NCBI GenBank assembly: GCA_030648435.1
Contig: JAUSHE010000008.1
Location: 33,025 to 97,024 of the forward strand
Source: Candidatus Daviesbacteria bacterium
Lineage (GTDB): Bacteria; Patescibacteria; Microgenomatia; Daviesbacterales; UBA10151
Reading direction: 5' to 3'
Length of the DNA: 64,000 nt
A program made the translations under genes and the position numbers. Below the pieces are notes generated by a model. The model worked only from the letters and a program-made list of their open reading frames with translations. It did no database searches and had not been told where the DNA came from. Positions within the stretch are counted from its first letter, which is position 1. Each line of letters opens with the position of its first letter. Shown in pieces: positions 31,253 to 39,560 of this stretch.

Positions 31253-32382
31253 GTTTTTTTGGCTATTCTTGAAACCACCTCATCTAATCTTACAGATTTT
31301 GATCCTTTAATCAGACAAACATCTCCTTTGCCTAAGGTTTTCAAAAGCCTTGAAACAAGTTGAGAGCTTTGCAGGTCAGATTCCATTTTTTCCTCCCAGA
31401 ACCCTAAACTTTTAAGTTCTTCGGCAATAAAACGGGTTTCTCCTTGCCCTAAAAAAACCAGATCAAGCTTTTCTTTATAGATCTTCCGGGCAATTTCCCG
31501 GTGCATTACTTCTGAGTTAACACCCAAATCCCGCATCTCACCCAAAACAACAATTCTCCTTCTGGCCGGCACCGCAAGCAGTGTATCAATTGCCGCTTCA
31601 ACTTCTACGGGAGAAGTCCCATTGGTATCATCCAGAATAATGGAGTTATTTGGTCCAAGAAGAGTTTGCATGCAATGCGGAATGCTCTCAAGCGATTCAA
31701 GAGCCGGCTTGATCTTAGTTAAAGGAATCCCCAGTACCACTCCCAGTAAGGATGCCGCCAAGGCCGCATAAACTTCATTGATCCCTAACAGTTTAAAGTT
31801 TATTTTTACTCTTTCTACTCCCGAATTTAGCTCAAAAGAAGTTCCAAAGTTTTCCACTCCGATATTACCTGCCCAAACAGTACAGTTCTTCGGATCGGTT
31901 CCGTAGAATAAAACATTTCCACGGCATTGTCCGGCTATTTCTTTTAGAGCAAGATCATCCCAATTTACAATCGCCACCCCCTGTTTCCCCAAACTCTCCA
32001 TTAATTTCTGCTGTTCTGACAAAATTTCTCCTACAATACTGGATTCTGTGCCCGGCATATAAGTTGTTTTGGTAAAAAGAGCAATTTTAGGTTTAACTTG
32101 TGACAGATAAAAATCCATTTCCCCTTTGTGTTCCGCTTCCAATTCTAGGATAACTTTTTCTGTTTTAGGATTTATCCGCAGAAGTGTATGGGATATATTA
32201 TGAACGGGATCTGAATAGGGGTTTGTAGTAATTGTTTTATATTTTTGGGAACAGACCGCTGCAGCTGCCTCTACACAAGTTGATCTTCCGACAGAACCGG
32301 TAATTCCGATAAAAAGATTCGGGGGATACAATTTTACATATTGTCTTGCCAAATGAGTCTGCAAGGACTGCAAAAACCTCAC
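31249..32382 (-). CDS. murF: MurF-like Mur ligase with altered P-loop
   Basis: 377 residues, shorter than usual MurF (about 450) because the N-terminal UDP-binding domain is nearly absent. Mur-ligase layout: P-loop GITGSVGRST with Arg33 where Lys is invariant, LELEAEHKGEMD, LDDTNGTSPVEVEAAIDTL in place of D-x-Y-N-A-N/S-P, GEMRDLG...MHREIARK, and LIKGSKSVRLDEVV near the end. Position between murA and mraY says MurF (D-Ala-D-Ala addition). The P-loop and substrate loop changes make full activity uncertain. Confidence 0.8.
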   Translation of the reverse strand: MRFLQSLQTHLARQYVKLYPPNLFIGITGSVGRSTCVEAAAAVCSQKYKTITTNPYSDPVHNISHTLLRINPKTEKVILELEAEHKGEMDFYLSQVKPKIALFTKTTYMPGTESSIVGEILSEQQKLMESLGKQGVAIVNWDDLALKEIAGQCRGNVLFYGTDPKNCTVWAGNIGVENFGTSFELNSGVERVKINFKLLGINEVYAALAASLLGVVLGIPLTKIKPALESLESIPHCMQTLLGPNNSIILDDTNGTSPVEVEAAIDTLLAVPARRRIVVLGEMRDLGVNSEVMHREIARKIYKEKLDLVFLGQGETRFIAEELKSLGFWEEKMESDLQSSQLVSRLLKTLGKGDVCLIKGSKSVRLDEVVSRIAKKT

Positions 32383-33632
32383 ACACCCTCCCTTACAATA
32401 TCTGCACCCAAAGATTTTAGTTTCAGTGTAACATCTTCATAGCCTCTTTCAATCAGCTCTGCCTGATTGATAATACTTTTGCCCTTTGCTCCCAGTGCTG
32501 CCACCACTAAAGCCATTCCGGCACGGATATCGGGGCTTTCCAGGTTTCTGCCTCTTAATCTGCCTGGTCCGCTGACCAAAACCCGGTGAGGATCAGCCAG
32601 TGTGATTTTGGCTCCCATTGAAATCAGTTTATCCGTAAAAAACATTCTGCCCTCATACATCCAGTCATGGCATAAAGTTATCCCCTGGGATTGCGTTGCC
32701 AGAACAATCGCCACACTCATCAGATCCGTCGGGAATCCGGGCCAAATATTGGTTGTTAATTTTGAAATTGATCTAAGCTTGGAAGGGTAAACTATAATAC
32801 TTGCTGCATCTCTCTCCATTCTAATTCCGAAATTCCGTAAAGGTACAAGTACGGGATCCAAATCCTCGTCCCTTAAGCCTTCAATCCTAATTTGACCACC
32901 GGTAATGGCAGAAGCAATTATGTATGTTCCGATCTCTAAATAATCGGCACTGATCCTGTATTTTGTTCCGTTAAGTCTACCCACACCTGTTATTTTTAAG
33001 GTATCCCCTCCAGTACCTTCAATTTTTGCTCCCATCTGAGTAAGCATCCGGCAAAGATCGATGATATGCGGTTCTTTAGCACAGTTCCGGAGTATGATCT
33101 GTCCATCTCCTAACACTGAAGCAAGAACCAGATTCTCGGTGGCTGTAACTGAAGCTTCAGATAGGAAAATATCAGAATTTTTCTTTTGATCCAGCGTTAA
33201 AGAATATTTTGAATTATCTTTCTTAACAGAACCCCCCAATTCCTTAAAAGCTTCCAGATGAGTTTCTATGCTTCTTTTGCCGATAATATCGCCTCCGGGA
33301 TGATAAAAATTCACCCTATTCAGTCTGCCTAAAAGAGCACCAACCAATACTATTGAGCCCCGAAGTTTTGTCATTAAATTTTCCGGCAAAGAAAATTTAT
33401 TGATATCGGATGCCTTAATAACTAAAGTTGATTTATTTTTCTCTACGGAGATTCCCAGTTTCCTTAAAATCGCTATTAAAACTTCCGTATCTTTTAAATT
33501 GGATACATTTTCTAAAATAACCTCATCCGAAGTAAGAAGTGCAGCTGCCACACAGGGAAAAACGGAATTTTTGCTTCCGGAAACATTAACTTTACCTTCC
33601 AGTTTATGTCCGCCAATAATTTTATACTTCAT
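32379..33632 (-). CDS. murA: UDP-GlcNAc 1-carboxyvinyltransferase MurA, Asp115 form
   Basis: 417 residues, first committed step of peptidoglycan synthesis (enolpyruvyl transfer from PEP). VSGSKNSVFP holds the catalytic Lys/Asn. The active-site loop reads HPGGDIIGKRSIETHL, with Asp at exactly residue 115 where most bacteria have Cys. This exchange is known in MurA of Mycobacterium, Chlamydia and Borrelia and prevents alkylation by fosfomycin. Other motifs (TATENLVLA, GFPTDLMS, ESPDIRAGMALV) are standard. Confidence 0.96.
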   Translation of the reverse strand: MKYKIIGGHKLEGKVNVSGSKNSVFPCVAAALLTSDEVILENVSNLKDTEVLIAILRKLGISVEKNKSTLVIKASDINKFSLPENLMTKLRGSIVLVGALLGRLNRVNFYHPGGDIIGKRSIETHLEAFKELGGSVKKDNSKYSLTLDQKKNSDIFLSEASVTATENLVLASVLGDGQIILRNCAKEPHIIDLCRMLTQMGAKIEGTGGDTLKITGVGRLNGTKYRISADYLEIGTYIIASAITGGQIRIEGLRDEDLDPVLVPLRNFGIRMERDAASIIVYPSKLRSISKLTTNIWPGFPTDLMSVAIVLATQSQGITLCHDWMYEGRMFFTDKLISMGAKITLADPHRVLVSGPGRLRGRNLESPDIRAGMALVVAALGAKGKSIINQAELIERGYEDVTLKLKSLGADIVREGV

Positions 33633-33641
33633 TTTTTAACA

Positions 33642-34229
33642 TCATATGCCCCGAGCCTTTATCTTAAACACTGCGGATAATATTATATGATTTTTCGGCC
33701 GCAAAGATCCAACTTCGATCTTCTCTATTTCTGAGGCAGAATCTAATACTTTAATACTTTTTGTCCTATTTTGCAAAAAACGGTTAAAGAAAAGGTTGCC
33801 ACCGATGCTGCCGGGAATACCGGCAAATTCTACACTTTCCAGTTTTTCCGAATCCAGGTATTCCACCCATTTATTTATACTGACCCCCCCGTCCACCTCT
33901 ATCATCGCCTCCTCAACATCTATACCGGATTTTGTTACCTTACCTTTGACGGAAACCGTCTGAACAACTTTGGTCCGGTTTTTGATAACAATGCCATTAA
34001 ATCCTAAATCAGAAATGGTAATCTTACTGCCTGTTCCGAATAAAAAATAAGGTACCGTGAGCCCCCTGCACATGGTGATAATCTTAATCAGTTCTCTTTG
34101 GGTAAAAGCAATAAAAAATACTTTTGCAGGTCCGCCTACTTTTAACGCCGTATAATTACCAATAAGTTCATTAAACTTAAACCTGTCTTTACCGAAAGAG
34201 TCAATAATGAGTTTTATTTTGTTATCCAT
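33642..34229 (-). CDS. murB: MurB-like FAD-binding protein lacking the C-terminal domain
   Basis: 195 residues against about 300 for MurB. The FAD-binding half is intact: NYTALKVGGPAKVFF (25-39), LFGTGSKITISDLGF, and VEFAGIPGSIGGNLFFNRF (about 134-152). The protein ends at HIILSAVFKIKARG, where the MurB C-terminal domain with the catalytic Ser and Glu should begin. Downstream sequence goes straight into murA, so there is no frameshifted remainder. Either a reduced enzyme or an FAD-binding relic. It overlaps murE by 8 bp. Confidence 0.82.
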   Translation of the reverse strand: MDNKIKLIIDSFGKDRFKFNELIGNYTALKVGGPAKVFFIAFTQRELIKIITMCRGLTVPYFLFGTGSKITISDLGFNGIVIKNRTKVVQTVSVKGKVTKSGIDVEEAMIEVDGGVSINKWVEYLDSEKLESVEFAGIPGSIGGNLFFNRFLQNRTKSIKVLDSASEIEKIEVGSLRPKNHIILSAVFKIKARGI

Positions 34230-35379
34230 CTATAATTTGTCTTACGGTCTCCGTATCAGACCAGGGGACCTCCGTTTTGCCATCTAAATTCATTGATTTT
34301 TCATGCCCTTTGCCAAAAATTCCGACAGTATCTCCGCTCTTTGCATTATTGACTGCAAATTCAATCGCTTTTTTCCTATCCGGGATTACAAAAAAGTTTA
34401 CATCCTTTTTAGCTCCTGCTTTAACTGCTCCTTCACTAATTTGCTTATTTATGATATCCAGCTCTCCTCTTGGATCTTCCGCAGTAACAACTACCACATT
34501 TGCAAATTTCGCAGCAACCTGCCCCATGATATTTCTTTTTCCGACATCTCTTTTACCGGCTGATCCGAAAACTGCAATTAATTTACCCTTAGTGTCTGCT
34601 TTCAGCGCTTTTAAAGCTTGTTCCAGTGCATTTGGGGTATGGGCAAAATCAACAAAGATTTTAATTCCTTGGCTGTTTTTAACTTCTTCCATTCTGCCGG
34701 TAATTCCTGCAAAATTTTCCAGAGTTTTTTGAGCAACTGCCTTTTCAATCCCTAAAATATAAGCAACAGCCAGCGCGGCAAGAGCATTTTCAATATTGTA
34801 ATCACCCGGGATTTTTAATTTTAGTTTAACTTCTTTCTGATTAAAATCTCCCTTATCCAAACCAAAGGTTATTTTTTTGCCGTTGATCTTCAGATTTTCA
34901 TTAACAACAACAGTTTTGGAATTTTGGACTAATTTCAATTTAGTCTGCAGGTAATTTTCAAAAGTTTTATGGTAATCCAGATGTTCATGAGTCACATTGG
35001 TAATGACACCGATATCAAATTTAATTCCCCAAAATCGATACTGATCCAGGGCATGCGATGTAACCTCCAGTACTAAATATTCATCTTTGTTTTCTAAAGC
35101 ATTTTTTGTGAATTTTTGTACTAAAAACGGATCAGGACTGGTGACATGAAGACCGGGAGCATTAATAGTAGAGATCATAGAAACTTTTTTACCGGCTGCT
35201 TTTAACATCTGGTAAATCATGTTAACTGTGGTAGTTTTCCCGTCCGTCCCTGTTACCCCGATCACTTTTAGTCCCCTGGTGGGGAAGCCATAAAAGATAT
35301 TGGCCAAAAAGGCCAAAGGTAAATGATAAAAATTATTAATTATCTTTTGAGATAAAATATTCTTAATCAAATTCTTCAT
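34222..35379 (-). CDS. murE: MurE-like UDP-MurNAc-tripeptide synthetase, N-terminally short
   Basis: 385 residues against about 490. The N-terminal UDP-binding domain is reduced to some 38 residues ahead of the P-loop GVTGTDGKTTT. Central and C-terminal domains are complete: TSPDPF, EVTSHALDQYR, TNVTHEHLDYH, FVDFAHTPNALE, GSAGKRDVGKR, GKGHEKSM. The residue-3 selectivity motif reads AEDPRGE; the Arg kept from D-N-P-R hints at diaminopimelate, but the preceding positions differ. Between ftsI and murB. Confidence 0.9.
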   Translation of the reverse strand: MKNLIKNILSQKIINNFYHLPLAFLANIFYGFPTRGLKVIGVTGTDGKTTTVNMIYQMLKAAGKKVSMISTINAPGLHVTSPDPFLVQKFTKNALENKDEYLVLEVTSHALDQYRFWGIKFDIGVITNVTHEHLDYHKTFENYLQTKLKLVQNSKTVVVNENLKINGKKITFGLDKGDFNQKEVKLKLKIPGDYNIENALAALAVAYILGIEKAVAQKTLENFAGITGRMEEVKNSQGIKIFVDFAHTPNALEQALKALKADTKGKLIAVFGSAGKRDVGKRNIMGQVAAKFANVVVVTAEDPRGELDIINKQISEGAVKAGAKKDVNFFVIPDRKKAIEFAVNNAKSGDTVGIFGKGHEKSMNLDGKTEVPWSDTETVRQIIDG

Positions 35380-35393
35380 GAGCCTATTATACC

Positions 35394-37082
35394 TTACTCC
35401 GTTGGAGCAATTTTGTAATATAGCAGAAGTTGGCGGGCGATTTCGAAAAATGTCGGGGCGGCTGTTTCGGCGCCGAATATGGACGAAGAAGGCTCATCGT
35501 ATCGTACCAGCATCACGAATTTTGGATTATCTGCCGGCGCAAATCCGACAAACGAAGCAATTGTTTTATCCTTATCATAATGTCCGGCTACCGGAATCTG
35601 AGCAGTCCCTGTTTTACCGGCAATTTTAAATCCCGCCAATTTTAAGTATTTCGCCTCTCCTTCCTCAACAGCAGCTACCATCATTTCCTTAACCTCCGCA
35701 GCAGTTGTATCTTTAATCACCTTTCTTATCACTTTTGGTTTAATTTCAAAAACTCTACCATTTTCATCTTTAATTTTCGCTACAATATGCGGCTCCATTA
35801 AATTACCACCATTGGCAATTGCCGAAACCGCCCTTACCATCTGAATAGGAGTAACTGCAATACCCTGCCCAAATGAAGCTGTTGCCATATCTATTTCCCT
35901 CCACTCTACTTTCGGCCTAATCTCAGGCGATGATTCATCCTGCAAATCAATATCCGCAGGTCCTCCAAATCCAAAACTTTGAATATATGAGTAAAATTTA
36001 TCCAACCCTAATTTTTTCGCCATAAAAACCATTCCCGTATTATCCGAATGGATAATCACTTCTTTCATAGTTATACCCGGCTGATATTTATTATTCCAGG
36101 TTCTGATAACAAAACCCCCCAAAGAAACCGGACCCGAACAAGCATCACATTTAGTATCAGGTGAAACTGCATCTTCGTTTAAAGCCGCTGACATCACTAA
36201 AACTTTAAACGTTGACCCGGGCTCGTATTGATCTGCCACAACAGGATCCCTATAAAACTCTTTTGGATAATCAAAATATTTTAGCTGATCATAGGCAGGA
36301 TATGCCACAAGAGCCAGGATTCCCCCTGTTTTAGGATCCATTACAATAACCGAACCGCTTTTTGCCCCAAATTTTTCCATTCCTTTTTTCAAACTATTTT
36401 CAACAATAAATTGGGCAGTCCGGTCAATATTTAAAACCAGATCTTTACCATCTCTGGCTTCATTTGTAAAAAAATTTCCTATCATAATCGGGAGTCCCAT
36501 GGCATCTTTCTCGCTTCTCACCGTACCGGCAATCCCCCGCAATTCTCCGTCATATGCTCCTTCCAAACCAAAATTCCCTTTACCGTCAGAGTTAACAAAT
36601 CCCAAAAGATGAGCGGAGGAGGAGCCTTCAGGATAAAACCTGCTGCTGGCTTGATTAAAACCTATTCCTTCGATATTCAGTTTTTCAATTTCTTTTTTTT
36701 GATCAATAGAAATTTTCTTTTTTAAAGGCACCCAATAAAGATCCTGTTCTAATTTATTAACAAGCTCCCCTGCCAGCGCATCTATATCTTCCGGCTTTTC
36801 CAGTAAAATTTTGGCTAATGTATATGAAACCTTTATTTTCTGATCGGGATCTATTTCCTTAGGTAAACCATACAAATCAAATGATGGATTAGAAGACGCT
36901 AAAACGGATCCGTCAGAAAAAAGAATACTTCCCCTCACGGCTTCTATTTCAACATCACGGAAGTACTGTTTTTCAGCCTGAGACTGAAGATATTCTGCCT
37001 TTATCACCTGCCAGTAAAAAAGACGGATAATTATTGCAGACAGAAAAAAAATAAAAAATGCTTTTATCAAAAATATCCGCAT
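35394..37082 (-). CDS. ftsI: Division transpeptidase, class B penicillin-binding protein (FtsI/PBP2)
   Basis: 562 residues. One N-terminal membrane helix, a pedestal domain with VRGSILFSDGSVLASS, and a transpeptidase domain with all three active-site motifs: S-T-F-K (Ser290, Lys293), S-D-N in HSDNTGMV, and K-T-G in AGKTGTAQIP. It cross-links septal peptidoglycan. The ATG at 37082 is chosen because the upstream start at 37136 would put the membrane helix far from the end and overlap ftsL by 41 bp. From 37082 the gap to ftsL is 13 bp. Confidence 0.95.
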   Translation of the reverse strand: MRIFLIKAFFIFFLSAIIIRLFYWQVIKAEYLQSQAEKQYFRDVEIEAVRGSILFSDGSVLASSNPSFDLYGLPKEIDPDQKIKVSYTLAKILLEKPEDIDALAGELVNKLEQDLYWVPLKKKISIDQKKEIEKLNIEGIGFNQASSRFYPEGSSSAHLLGFVNSDGKGNFGLEGAYDGELRGIAGTVRSEKDAMGLPIMIGNFFTNEARDGKDLVLNIDRTAQFIVENSLKKGMEKFGAKSGSVIVMDPKTGGILALVAYPAYDQLKYFDYPKEFYRDPVVADQYEPGSTFKVLVMSAALNEDAVSPDTKCDACSGPVSLGGFVIRTWNNKYQPGITMKEVIIHSDNTGMVFMAKKLGLDKFYSYIQSFGFGGPADIDLQDESSPEIRPKVEWREIDMATASFGQGIAVTPIQMVRAVSAIANGGNLMEPHIVAKIKDENGRVFEIKPKVIRKVIKDTTAAEVKEMMVAAVEEGEAKYLKLAGFKIAGKTGTAQIPVAGHYDKDKTIASFVGFAPADNPKFVMLVRYDEPSSSIFGAETAAPTFFEIARQLLLYYKIAPTE

Positions 37083-37095
37083 ATCAACAAAAATG

Positions 37096-37392
37096 TTAGC
37101 GGATATATTGTATACTTTCAGGCTCGGAAAAACCAAGCTTCGCGCTCTGTGAAGCTATATTTACAAGAGATTCGTTTTTTGCTATCTCCTGCTCCAGCAG
37201 CTGATTTTCTAAATTTAGGGATCGCGAAAGCACGGACAATCTTTCCAGCTTTTCACCATAAGTGATCACATTATTACTGGCCCAAACTTGTGCCAGCATC
37301 AGAATAAACAAAAATGCGCCGGCAACTGTAATATATTTCTTCCCAAAACCTTTATTTGGTTCTACTGTCTCAAATTTTTTAATGATTGTCAT
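37096..37392 (-). CDS. ftsL: FtsL-like division protein
   Basis: 98 residues. Basic N-terminus, one membrane helix (about 22-37: VAGAFLFILMLAQVWA), then a leucine-rich coiled coil (GEKLERLSVLSRSLNLENQLLEQEIA). This is the FtsL/DivIC layout, and the place between rsmH and ftsI is canonical. Sequence identity alone would not prove it. It overlaps the rsmH stop by 4 bp. Confidence 0.8.
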   Translation of the reverse strand: MTIIKKFETVEPNKGFGKKYITVAGAFLFILMLAQVWASNNVITYGEKLERLSVLSRSLNLENQLLEQEIAKNESLVNIASQSAKLGFSEPESIQYIR

Positions 37393-38249
37393 AGTATTTC
37401 AAAAACTCTCATTTTTGCCGATCTGGACCTCGGATTTCCGGCAATTTCCTGCACCCCAGGGGCTATTGGTTTTTTGGTTAATATTTTACCAAGTCCCGCT
37501 TGTTCCCAACCTTTAAAAGTATTTTTAACAATCCTATCTTCAAGTGAGTGAAAACTAATGACTACAAGGCGGCCATTTTCTTGTATTTTCTTACTCACTT
37601 CCTCCAATCCTTCTTTCAGCGCACCCAGTTCATCGTTTACAACCATTCTCAGAGCCTGAAAGATTTTTGTAGCAGGATGTATTTTGCCCTGCCTTCCTAC
37701 AACTTTTTCAACAATCCTTGCCAAATCAGTGGTAGTAGTTATCTTACCGGCGCGCACCAAAGCACGAGCCACCAATTTAGAATATTTTTCCTCACCCAGA
37801 CTTTTAAATAATTCATACAATTCTTTCTCGGACAACACCTTCAGCAGATCCAAAGCCGTCACTCCCAGAGTCAGATCCATCCTCATATCTAATGGACCTT
37901 CCTTTCCGAAAGAAAAACCCCTCTCAGGGGTTTCAAGTTGCAAACTAGAAACACCCAGATCAAAAATTGCACCTGCAAATTTTTTATCTTTCAGTTCCGT
38001 CTGAGATGATATTAAATTTTCTATATCCCTAAAATTACCCTGTACTAAAATTGCACCTTTTAATCTTTCCTTAGCCCGTTTCAAAGCTTGGGGGTCAACA
38101 TCTATACCAACTACTTTTCCACCCTGTCTTTCTATCTCTTCGCTATGACCCCCATCCCCCAAAGTTAAGTCTAAATACCACTCTCCTATTTTTATATCCA
38201 AAGCCTTTATGGCTTCAGTAAGAAGAACGCTTTCGTGATATCCTTTCAT
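37389..38249 (-). CDS. rsmH: 16S rRNA (cytosine-1402-N4)-methyltransferase RsmH
   Basis: 286 residues from the ATG at 38249 (MKGYHESVLLTEAIKAL). SAM-binding DLTLGDGGHSEEI, then GVSSLQLETPERGFSF, DMRMDL and VISFHSLEDRIVK are family signatures, as is the C-terminal NPRSRSAKMRVFE. It methylates C1402 in the ribosomal P site. Upstream in-frame ATGs (38258, 38300) would only add residues unlike the family. The chosen start overlaps mraZ by 35 bp. Confidence 0.95.
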   Translation of the reverse strand: MKGYHESVLLTEAIKALDIKIGEWYLDLTLGDGGHSEEIERQGGKVVGIDVDPQALKRAKERLKGAILVQGNFRDIENLISSQTELKDKKFAGAIFDLGVSSLQLETPERGFSFGKEGPLDMRMDLTLGVTALDLLKVLSEKELYELFKSLGEEKYSKLVARALVRAGKITTTTDLARIVEKVVGRQGKIHPATKIFQALRMVVNDELGALKEGLEEVSKKIQENGRLVVISFHSLEDRIVKNTFKGWEQAGLGKILTKKPIAPGVQEIAGNPRSRSAKMRVFEIL

Positions 38250-38625
38250 AATGTTCATGCCAAAGGTGCGCGTCCCAAACCTCAAAATGATCTCCTGCAC
38301 CGATTATCAGGACTTCATTTTTAAAATCCAGATTTTCAATGAATTCCTGCGGAAGAATAAATCTTCCCTGGCCATCCAGGGAGCACTCCTCAGCCCGCGG
38401 GAAAACTTTCAAACGCCCAACTCTACCCTCTTCCGTCGACAGAGGGAATTTTAAGATACTTTCAGACAACCTAGACCAATTCTTTGGGTCAAATCCCCAA
38501 ACCTCACCATTTTCTCCCAAAAATATATAAAATTTATCCCCGTTCCCTAATGCTTTCCTAAATCTCTTTGGCAAAATTAACCTATTTTTACCGCTGAATA
38601 TAGTTTTGAAGCTGCCCAGAAACAT
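38215..38625 (-). CDS. mraZ: Transcriptional regulator MraZ
   Basis: 136 residues with the two SpoVT/AbrB-like units of MraZ: FKTIFSGKNRLILPKRFRKAL, and ECSLDGQGRFILPQEFIENL. Multimeric ring-forming repressor of the division cluster in other bacteria. First gene of the cluster, 56 bp after the preceding gene. The spacer contains a TTGACA hexamer and two TGG-containing boxes 20 bp apart that could be its own operator. Confidence 0.95.
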   Translation of the reverse strand: MFLGSFKTIFSGKNRLILPKRFRKALGNGDKFYIFLGENGEVWGFDPKNWSRLSESILKFPLSTEEGRVGRLKVFPRAEECSLDGQGRFILPQEFIENLDFKNEVLIIGAGDHFEVWDAHLWHEHYERISRKRSSY

Positions 38626-38679
38626 AGTAATTGGGCAGATTCACCATCTATTACTATTTTCCGCCATTTTAATATAAGT

Positions 38680-38685
38680 TGTCAA
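38680..38685 (-). promoter_or_regulatory. Possible -35 of the mraZ/division promoter
   Basis: Perfect TTGACA on the minus strand, overlapping the TGA stop of the exported-protein gene. No equally good -10 lies at 17 bp (TAAAAT is too close), so the promoter is tentative. The cluster may also be read through from upstream. Confidence 0.35.
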
Positions 38686-39560
38686 GGGGTAATTAGGACT
38701 GCAAAGATGCCGGAGCCGGAGGCTTTGGAAGAGAGTTTGCCGCCTTCAATCTTTGTTTCTAACTCTTTCCATTCATTGTCATACCGGTAGATTTTAGCGT
38801 TCGCCGGAGGATTATCTGCCAACTCAAGGCTAACTGAACCACTTCCCAACTGCTTAGCAATTGGCACATTAAGTGAATAAACCTTGCCGGTTACTATCTT
38901 TCCGGCAGGAAGTTTTGGAGCTCCGGTTAAATCATTAATAATAGTAAATCCGATATTAGAAAGAGCTTGCCTGTCACCGTCTACTTTATAGACCAGGTGT
39001 TCGTCACCGGAAGTTAATTTCCCCAAAGCCACATCCGGCTTTTGCAGATGCCACTGGGTGATCATCCGGTATGCCTTATTCCCTTTTTTAATATGCAAAG
39101 TCAATGTTCCGTTTTCTACTCCTTTGTCATATTTACAGACATTTTTACTGCAGGTACCGAACAAAATCTCCTGTTCGTACTCACCCTTCTTTTCTTTTGT
39201 ATCAATGGTTCCCATCACGCCACGGTCTATTGATCCGCCAACCCCACTACTTTCTCCGTCTTCTGAGATTCTGTTCCCTTTAACTACAGTTTCATCCGGG
39301 CTGCTGGTATAAGCCAGCTCATAAGATATACCATCATAAGAACCTGTTCTTTTAAGGTTCATTATCAGCGCATTGCCGTCTCTGCGGGGATACAGCAGGG
39401 CATAAGGTCCTTCAGCATCAAAAGATATATCAACTTCTTCTACAGGACCTGCCGGTTTTGCAGTAATTTTTGAAATCCCAAAGCCGGCTAGGGCTATTAC
39501 TACCAAAGCCAGGATAATTATTTTTTTTCGGGCAAGCAAAAAAACTTTAATTTTTTCCAT
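38682..39560 (-). CDS. Unknown exported/membrane-anchored protein
   Basis: 292 residues. One membrane helix near the start (IIILALVVIALAGFGI), the rest external and beta-rich, with a Cys pair (FGTCSKNVCKYD). The last 50 residues look like a small beta domain often found at the end of surface proteins (ANAKIYRYDNEWKELETKIE...GSGIFAVL). No enzyme motif seen. The start overlaps glyS by 14 bp, so it is expressed with glyS and recO ahead of the division cluster. Confidence 0.7.
   Translation of the reverse strand: MEKIKVFLLARKKIIILALVVIALAGFGISKITAKPAGPVEEVDISFDAEGPYALLYPRRDGNALIMNLKRTGSYDGISYELAYTSSPDETVVKGNRISEDGESSGVGGSIDRGVMGTIDTKEKKGEYEQEILFGTCSKNVCKYDKGVENGTLTLHIKKGNKAYRMITQWHLQKPDVALGKLTSGDEHLVYKVDGDRQALSNIGFTIINDLTGAPKLPAGKIVTGKVYSLNVPIAKQLGSGSVSLELADNPPANAKIYRYDNEWKELETKIEGGKLSSKASGSGIFAVLITP

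Noticed and set aside
37083..37136. Longer FtsI start at 37136
   Set aside because: It overlaps ftsL by 41 bp and adds 18 residues before the membrane helix that are unlike the family.
38626..38680. MraZ operator boxes
   Set aside because: Two TGG-containing boxes 20 bp apart are suggestive, but they do not match a defined consensus well enough to annotate.
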